Origin: Planctomycetota bacterium
Lineage (GTDB): Bacteria > Planctomycetota > Brocadiia > Brocadiales > Bathyanammoxibiaceae
DNA length: 64,000 nucleotides
NCBI GenBank assembly: GCA_016209685.1
Contig: JACQVQ010000012.1
Location: forward strand, 111,584 to 175,583
Reading direction: 5' to 3'
Shown here: in pieces, positions 59,112-64,000 of the stretch
Position numbering within the stretch: the stretch's first letter is position 1
Layout of the letters: each line of letters starts with the position of its first letter
The notes under the pieces: generated by a model
What the model was told of the DNA's origin: nothing
Databases searched by the model: none
The model's input: only the letters and a program-made list of their open reading frames with translations
Program-made: the position numbers and the translations under genes

Positions 59112-60803
59112 TTATCGCCTGCTTTTCGCCGCCTTCCGCTTACTGCTTGCCGCCTTCCGCTTGCTGATTACGGCCTTCGGCTTGACGCCTTTACTAATTG
59201 CCCCTTTACCCCTTACCTCGGCGCTGAGTATCTTGTCTGCTATCTCCGCGTCGTAATCCATTACGTAAGGTATTCCACTTACCTCGGAGGCCTCCCTGGT
59301 AAGGGCAAAGATATCGTCTCTGGTAATCTCCGACATGGAGCACCGTCTTGCCCCTGCCATGAGCTGTCTCAGGCCAGTGGCCAGCCTCTGGTAATAGGAA
59401 TAGACCCCCAGGCCTGATGTAGGCACCATCTTGCCGTTCTTGCTGAATTGGGTCCTTGCAGTCTGTGAGTAATAGAATATCTCCTCCACCGTCTTACCGT
59501 ACTCCTCGGCATTCTTGGGGACCTGTCCCTTGGCAACGGATTCGGAGATAGTCTTCCCTACCATGGCGGCGCAGATTGTCGCCCTGGACATGCCGACTGC
59601 CTTAACGTATGGTGAGCCGAGGGCAAAGGCCTTGAAGATGTGGTCTTCCATGGTAAGACCTCCCGCCAGGATGATGTCCGGGACGTACCTACCACTCTTC
59701 CTGAGCTTCTCACAGTACTGACGGGCCATGGAGGCCAGATACACCGTAGGTACTCCCCACTCGTTCATCATCCTCCAGGGGCTCATACCTGTACCTCCAC
59801 CTGAGCCATCAATAGTTACCACGTCTATGCCTGACTCAGAGGAGAACCTCAAGGCCCTTGCAAGGTCGGCTGGACGATAGGAACCAGTCTTGAGAAATAC
59901 ATACCTGGCCCCGGCCTTCCTCAATCTATCTACCTGGGCCTTAAAGTCGCTTATGGCCTGGGACAAGTCATCAGAAATAGTCCCTATCCTGGTATGCCTT
60001 TCAAAGCCTCTGATGGACCCTTTCGCATATGATTCAACAGTAACAGGGTCATCGGGGTCGGGTATTACGATATAACCCCTCCGTTTGAGGAGTCTGGCCT
60101 TTTCTATATCAGTAATCTTAACCTCTCCACCTATAGACTTAGCCCCCTGACCCCACTTAATCTCTACGGCGTCCGCCTTGAGCGTGTTCATTGCATACTC
60201 CAGGACTCCAAGCCTGAAGTCTTCCGTATTGGCCTGCACACAGAAGAAGCCATAGCCGTCTTGTTGCCATTCCTTAAAGATGTTGACCCTGCGCTGGAGT
60301 TCGGGACAGTGCGTCACTTTGTCATCCTTAAACGTAGAGTTGACGTCCATCCCGGCAACGTTCTCTCCAATAACCACCCCGACACCGGAAATGGCAGCAC
60401 CTGAGCCTACACCCTCAAAGTGGTTAACTGCTATATTGGTAGAACCCAATCCAGTACAGACGATGGGTACCCTTAGTTTGAGGCCCTTATCCCTACCCAG
60501 TCTCACCTCCAGGTTTACGTTGGTGAATCTCTCAAACCTGGGGTCGGCCGGACCGGTGATGGTACCGGTGAGGTTGAAGTGATGGAAGTCTACGGGATAT
60601 TCCTTCTGGGCGGCGGTGGTCATCCTGCCGAAGGGAGTGGGGTATATGACCTCTGGCCCCCTGAAGGCCGACTTCCCTATTTCACAGAAGCCCGGACAGC
60701 CGTCCAGGCAGATAGTACACATACCACTAGTAGGTGTAACGTCATCGGGCGTGCGGTTCCTGGTACCGGTAGCCAGGGCCCGGTTAGGTCGAGAGATTGC
60801 CAT
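59112..60803 (-). CDS. FMN-binding glutamate synthase-like protein
   Basis: A 563-residue protein matching the FMN/glutamate-synthase barrel of GltB (VEIKWGQGAKSIGGE, VVTIDGSGGGTGMSP, DIILAGGLTMEDHI). The amidotransferase domain of true GltB is missing. The N-terminus has a cysteine cluster (CTICLDGCPGFCEIG) that may bind an iron-sulfur centre. A basic tail rich in KRKAA units comes from a repeat (59115-59190). Such stand-alone enzymes occur in archaea and anaerobes; the ammonia source and physiological reaction are open. Confidence 0.82.
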   Translation of the reverse strand: MAISRPNRALATGTRNRTPDDVTPTSGMCTICLDGCPGFCEIGKSAFRGPEVIYPTPFGRMTTAAQKEYPVDFHHFNLTGTITGPADPRFERFTNVNLEVRLGRDKGLKLRVPIVCTGLGSTNIAVNHFEGVGSGAAISGVGVVIGENVAGMDVNSTFKDDKVTHCPELQRRVNIFKEWQQDGYGFFCVQANTEDFRLGVLEYAMNTLKADAVEIKWGQGAKSIGGEVKITDIEKARLLKRRGYIVIPDPDDPVTVESYAKGSIRGFERHTRIGTISDDLSQAISDFKAQVDRLRKAGARYVFLKTGSYRPADLARALRFSSESGIDVVTIDGSGGGTGMSPWRMMNEWGVPTVYLASMARQYCEKLRKSGRYVPDIILAGGLTMEDHIFKAFALGSPYVKAVGMSRATICAAMVGKTISESVAKGQVPKNAEEYGKTVEEIFYYSQTARTQFSKNGKMVPTSGLGVYSYYQRLATGLRQLMAGARRCSMSEITRDDIFALTREASEVSGIPYVMDYDAEIADKILSAEVRGKGAISKGVKPKAVISKRKAASSKRKAAKSRR

Positions 60804-61021
60804 ATACTTAGCCTCCTTCTAGACGCCGTTCATTTAATTAGTGTGAAGTTTGTAGTCTACTTCTCCGCAAGTTTAACTACAAAGATACTTGGAGTCAACT
60901 CCAAATTATAAAAAGGATACAGGGAACAGGTAACAGATGACAGGTAAAAACCTTCTCCCCTGTCTTTCTGTATCCCGTCCCCTGCATCACGTCCCCAGCA
61001 TCACGTCCCCAGCCTCCAGTT

Positions 61022-61729
61022 CTATAGACAGCATGCCCTCTCAAGGCCGTCCCAGAGGACTTTTCTGGCATCCAGCATGTACATCGCACCCCTCCTGATA
61101 CGCTCCTGATTCTCAGAGCTCCTGGTATAGGGTTCAATGGAGTGCCAGATATTCTCCCCATGCTCCACGTCAAGGGTAATATGGGCAGAGAAGAAGAGGA
61201 GGTCAGCCTCTTTGTAGCCTTTTTTCTTCAGACCGTCATAAATGGGCTTGTAGATGAAAGGGACGGTGTATTCTATCCCTGGGCCAAGGGCGCCAAGGGC
61301 CTCCACGAAGTGCAGTTCGTGGAGGTGGAAACACCTTTCCACAAAGAGAGAGGTCTCAGGGAGGGGCTTGGTCGTCTCCAGGTTGGCCCCGGCGGCCTTA
61401 CAGAACTTCCTGAAGATATTGGCATGTACCAGCTCCAGGTCCATCTCTTTCTGTTCCTCCGCCCTTCCACCATATTCCTCGTAGAGGTTCTTTATGAGCG
61501 GCTCCCTCGCAGGTTCATCAGGGATTATGGATATAACCGCCGCCAGATACCTGGAGAAGTGCTTGGAGTATTGATAGTACTGCTCGGCAAAAATCTTGGG
61601 ACCTTCCGGTCTAATCTTCCCCTCGCCAAACTTCTTCAGAAAAGAATGGGTCATGGCGGGGTGGGCATGAACCTCTTTCTTCAGTGATTCAACAAACGGA
61701 CTTCTGACTTTTTCTCCGACAAGTGTCAT
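61022..61729 (-). CDS. PqqC/CADD-like haem-oxygenase-fold protein, copy 1
   Basis: A 235-residue all-helical protein of the TenA/PqqC/CADD superfamily. The metal-ligand pattern HxxxDxxH is present (HITLDVEH), with upstream NLYEEYGG and a Glu/His helix (FHLHELHFVEALG). In CADD-type proteins such residues bind a di-iron centre used in p-aminobenzoate formation. No pqq genes are nearby. It ends RACCL, two adjacent cysteines also present in the neighbouring paralogue. AGGAGGTCA precedes the start. Function is not settled. Confidence 0.8.
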   Translation of the reverse strand: MTLVGEKVRSPFVESLKKEVHAHPAMTHSFLKKFGEGKIRPEGPKIFAEQYYQYSKHFSRYLAAVISIIPDEPAREPLIKNLYEEYGGRAEEQKEMDLELVHANIFRKFCKAAGANLETTKPLPETSLFVERCFHLHELHFVEALGALGPGIEYTVPFIYKPIYDGLKKKGYKEADLLFFSAHITLDVEHGENIWHSIEPYTRSSENQERIRRGAMYMLDARKVLWDGLERACCL

Positions 61730-61787
61730 TAACGTGACCTCCTTTTGTCTTAAACGGTTAACAAAATTAACTTATCCAACATCTATG

Positions 61788-62492
61788 TTAACCACAGCAT
61801 ACCCGTTCCAGGCCATTCCACAGGACTGTCCTGGCGCCCAGAATCTCCATAGCACCCTGCCTTATGAGGGCCTGATTTTCCTCTGTAACCGCATACTCCA
61901 GCAGGGCCTCTTTTATGTTAGCGCTGTGTTCTACATCCATCTGCATGTGGAGGGTGAAAAACTCTATGTCTTTTTCACTGAGACTGGGCTCTTTCCTGAG
62001 TCCCTCGTAGATGGGGTGATAGATATAAGGTACGATGGCCTCAGTCCCAGGCCCTAAGGCACCCAGGGCCTCCAGGAAATGACCATCCCTGCACACAAAG
62101 AGATACTCATGGATAAACAGCCTAGTCTCAGGGAGGGGCTCCGTCCTCTCCACCTCGGCGGCATCCAGGCGGAGGGCCTTCAGGAAACGGCGGAATATGG
62201 CGGGATGGGCACACTCAGGCTTGCCTTCCCCATACTCCTCATACAGGTTCTTGATAAGGTGTGCCCTTGGCCTCTCGTCCGGCATGTTGGCAATTACCGC
62301 GGAGACATACATGGCAAACCACCTGGAATACAGGTAGTATTGCCTTGCAAATATCCTTATCCTGTCCAGCGTCAGCTTGCCGCTACTAAATTTATTGAGG
62401 AAGGGGTGGTTCATGGCAGGATGCGACCTTATTTCTTCCTCCAGTGATTCCAGGTATTCCCTCGGGCCTGGTACTAAGGTAGTAGTAATCAT
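61788..62492 (-). CDS. PqqC/CADD-like haem-oxygenase-fold protein, copy 2
   Basis: A 234-residue paralogue of the downstream gene, aligned along its whole length (SHPAMNHPFLNKFSSGKL against AHPAMTHSFLKKFGEGKI). It keeps HMQMDVEH and ends RVCCG. The tandem arrangement with a 58-bp gap implies duplication followed by divergence, and possibly a heterodimer. Upstream is a 210-bp gap that holds no gene but probably the promoter. Confidence 0.8.
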   Translation of the reverse strand: MITTTLVPGPREYLESLEEEIRSHPAMNHPFLNKFSSGKLTLDRIRIFARQYYLYSRWFAMYVSAVIANMPDERPRAHLIKNLYEEYGEGKPECAHPAIFRRFLKALRLDAAEVERTEPLPETRLFIHEYLFVCRDGHFLEALGALGPGTEAIVPYIYHPIYEGLRKEPSLSEKDIEFFTLHMQMDVEHSANIKEALLEYAVTEENQALIRQGAMEILGARTVLWNGLERVCCG

Positions 62493-62702
62493 TGTGTATA
62501 TCCTCTCTCCTAGCTATTAGTGTGCCAAATCTTTCTGTGTTTTCTAAGTATCCAATAGATATAGAATTACATCTATAGCTGACCAAAAGACCGTTCTGAA
62601 AGGGGAGTGGAAAACGAAAATTTTTCTAGGATTCCAAGTTTTTGCAGGATTTTGCAGGAAAATCTTTCTGGTCAGGCAGAGGCTGGGGGCAGAGCCCCAG
62701 CC

Positions 62703-64000
62703 CTATACGTCTTGTGGGGTGATGGGGCCGTGGGGGGCCCATTCCTTTAGCTTGTTATCTATGGTACGGGAAGACAGACCGAGTATCCTGGCCGCCTCTG
62801 TCTTATTGCCGTGAGTGAGTTCCAGGGTCTTGAGGATAATATCCCTTTCCACGTCCTTCATGGGCATCCCCAGGCGGATTTGAATAAATTCTAGCGTTTT
62901 CCCCTTTTCTACCAGGTTGGGGGATAGATATTCAGGCTCAACCACGTTCTTTTTACAAAGGACTACGGCCCTCTCTACCATATTCTCCAGCTCTCTGACG
63001 TTGCCTGGCCAGTGATACCTCTGGAGTAGTTGCATGGCCTCTGGAGAGAAGCCTCGGAGTTTCTTATGGTTCTTACCGGCATATTTTAAGAGGAAGTAGT
63101 TGGCCAGCACTGGTATGTCTGCCTTCCTTTCCCTTAGAGGCGGGATGTCCAGTTTGATGACGTTAAGTCTATAATAAAGGTCTTCCCTGAATTTGCCTGA
63201 TGAGACCTGACTCTCCAGGTCTTTGTTAGTGGCCGCAACGAGACGGACGTCCACCTGACGGGTCTCCTCTCCCCCTACCCTCTCAAAAGTACCTGTCTCC
63301 GTTACCCTGAGGAGCTTGACCTGGACGTTGGTCCCCATCTCGGAGACCTCATCCAGGAACAGCGTGCCTCCGTGGGCCAGCTCAAACCTCCCCCTCCTCG
63401 TATAAAGTGCACCGGTAAAAGAACCCTTTTCGTGGCCAAACAACTCGCTCTCCAGCACCCCATCGGCCAGGGCCGCACAGTGTAAGACCACGAAGGGCTT
63501 ATTTTTCCTCGGGCTATAGGAATGGATGGCACGGGCCACCAGTTCCTTGCCCACCCCCGTCTCCCCGTGTATAAGCACCGTAGCCGTACTGGAGGCAACG
63601 TCCCGTATGGTGTTAAGGACCCTCTGCATCTCAGGGGTGCTCCCCACCAGTTCTGAAACCCCAGGTTCAGCCTCCAGCCTCCCTTTCAGCTCCTCTGCCT
63701 CTTGCAGGCGTTTCCTCTGGTGCCACACCTTATCTATGGCAACCTTAAGCTCCTCAATGTCCAGGGGCTTGGTGAGGTAGTGTTCTGCCCCCTTCTTCAC
63801 GGCGGACACGGCGTTTTCCACGGAACCGTAGGCAGTCATTACCAGGATGGGTAAGAGTTCGTCCCTCTTTTTAATCTCTTCCAGCAGGGATAATCCACCC
63901 ATGCCGGGGAGTTTTATATCTGTAAGGACTATATCAAAACGCTGATTGTCCAGGAGGGCCAGGGCCTCATAGGCAGAGATGGCCCCACTGGCCTCATAAC
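62703..64000 (-). CDS. NtrC-family sigma-54-dependent response regulator (5' end cut by window edge)
   Basis: The frame is open to the right edge, where it reads the receiver domain (FDIVLTDIKLPGMGGLSLLEE, with the phosphoacceptor Asp, then the conserved Lys in YLTKPLD). The AAA+ domain has Walker A GETGVGKE, the sigma-54 loop GSFTGA (Ser in place of the first Ala) and LFLDEVSEMG. The C-terminal Fis-type HTH reads NKTEAARILGLSSRTIDNKL. About 430 codons are present. A partner kinase, if any, lies outside the window. Confidence 0.92.
   Translation of the reverse strand, partial: YEASGAISAYEALALLDNQRFDIVLTDIKLPGMGGLSLLEEIKKRDELLPILVMTAYGSVENAVSAVKKGAEHYLTKPLDIEELKVAIDKVWHQRKRLQEAEELKGRLEAEPGVSELVGSTPEMQRVLNTIRDVASSTATVLIHGETGVGKELVARAIHSYSPRKNKPFVVLHCAALADGVLESELFGHEKGSFTGALYTRRGRFELAHGGTLFLDEVSEMGTNVQVKLLRVTETGTFERVGGEETRQVDVRLVAATNKDLESQVSSGKFREDLYYRLNVIKLDIPPLRERKADIPVLANYFLLKYAGKNHKKLRGFSPEAMQLLQRYHWPGNVRELENMVERAVVLCKKNVVEPEYLSPNLVEKGKTLEFIQIRLGMPMKDVERDIILKTLELTHGNKTEAARILGLSSRTIDNKLKEWAPHGPITPQDV

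Overview
The window comes from a Gram-negative bacterium of roughly 50% GC with a repeat-rich genome. It has outer-membrane porins, lipoproteins, a multiheme c-type cytochrome, a sigma-54 network, a selenocysteine tRNA and the VWA/DUF4159 gene pair. This mix suits a planctomycete of the Brocadiales kind, but nothing here proves it and other deep-branching Gram-negative phyla remain possible. The window opens inside uvrB and closes inside an NtrC-family regulator gene.

Layout. 1-6.1 kb (minus): uvrB, a ComEA-like protein, ftsH, a secreted methyltransferase-like protein and a GATase-fold protein. 6.2-11.5 kb (plus): carA and carB, split by a two-gene DUF5678/aspartyl-protease cassette and a broken copy of the carB 5' end. 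11.5-16.9 kb (plus): phoB, phoR and two porins, the first behind a Pho box, the second behind a Moco-type riboswitch with a terminator. 17.0-24.2 kb (minus): a compact seven-gene operon (ChrB-like protein, octaheme cytochrome c, outer-membrane barrel, LamG/DUF1080 protein, ferric-type ABC importer). 24.2-29.3 kb (plus): a Pho-box-controlled orphan PAS protein, then pstSCAB-phoU. 29.3-33.6 kb (plus): a nucleoside phosphorylase and deaminase pair for methylthioadenosine salvage, serS and a membrane protein.

33.7-43.5 kb (minus): glnB behind a sigma-54 promoter, an NtrC/NtrB-like pair, an EF-G paralogue, an MNT/HEPN toxin-antitoxin pair abutting hisA, then hisH, an OmpA-like lipoprotein and a prepilin peptidase. 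43.7-48.5 kb: fumarase alpha, a YHS metal-binding protein, truB, small proteins and two Ig-like-domain lipoproteins. 49.0-55 kb (minus): miaB preceded by a DUF4258/DUF2283 cassette, then a VWA, DUF4159 and PLD operon. 55.1-59.1 kb (plus): an IspH-UbiA fusion, DUF502, a LarA-like protein and selC. 59.1-64 kb (minus): an FMN glutamate-synthase-like protein, two PqqC/CADD-like proteins and an NtrC-type regulator.

The phosphate genes form one regulon: PhoR/PhoB, a porin, the PAS protein and the Pst system, linked by 11-bp-periodic direct repeats.

The most unusual signal is a repeated insertion pattern. Three unrelated two-gene cassettes (DUF5678/protease, MNT/HEPN, DUF4258/DUF2283) sit tight against the end of a housekeeping gene (carB, hisA, miaB), and a partial second copy of that same gene end lies on the far side of the cassette. 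Separately, short palindromes that are common between genes have also entered coding sequences, each family always in the same reading frame, adding VGA...PL or ASGG segments to proteins. Both suggest mobile sequence that spreads without destroying the genes it lands in.
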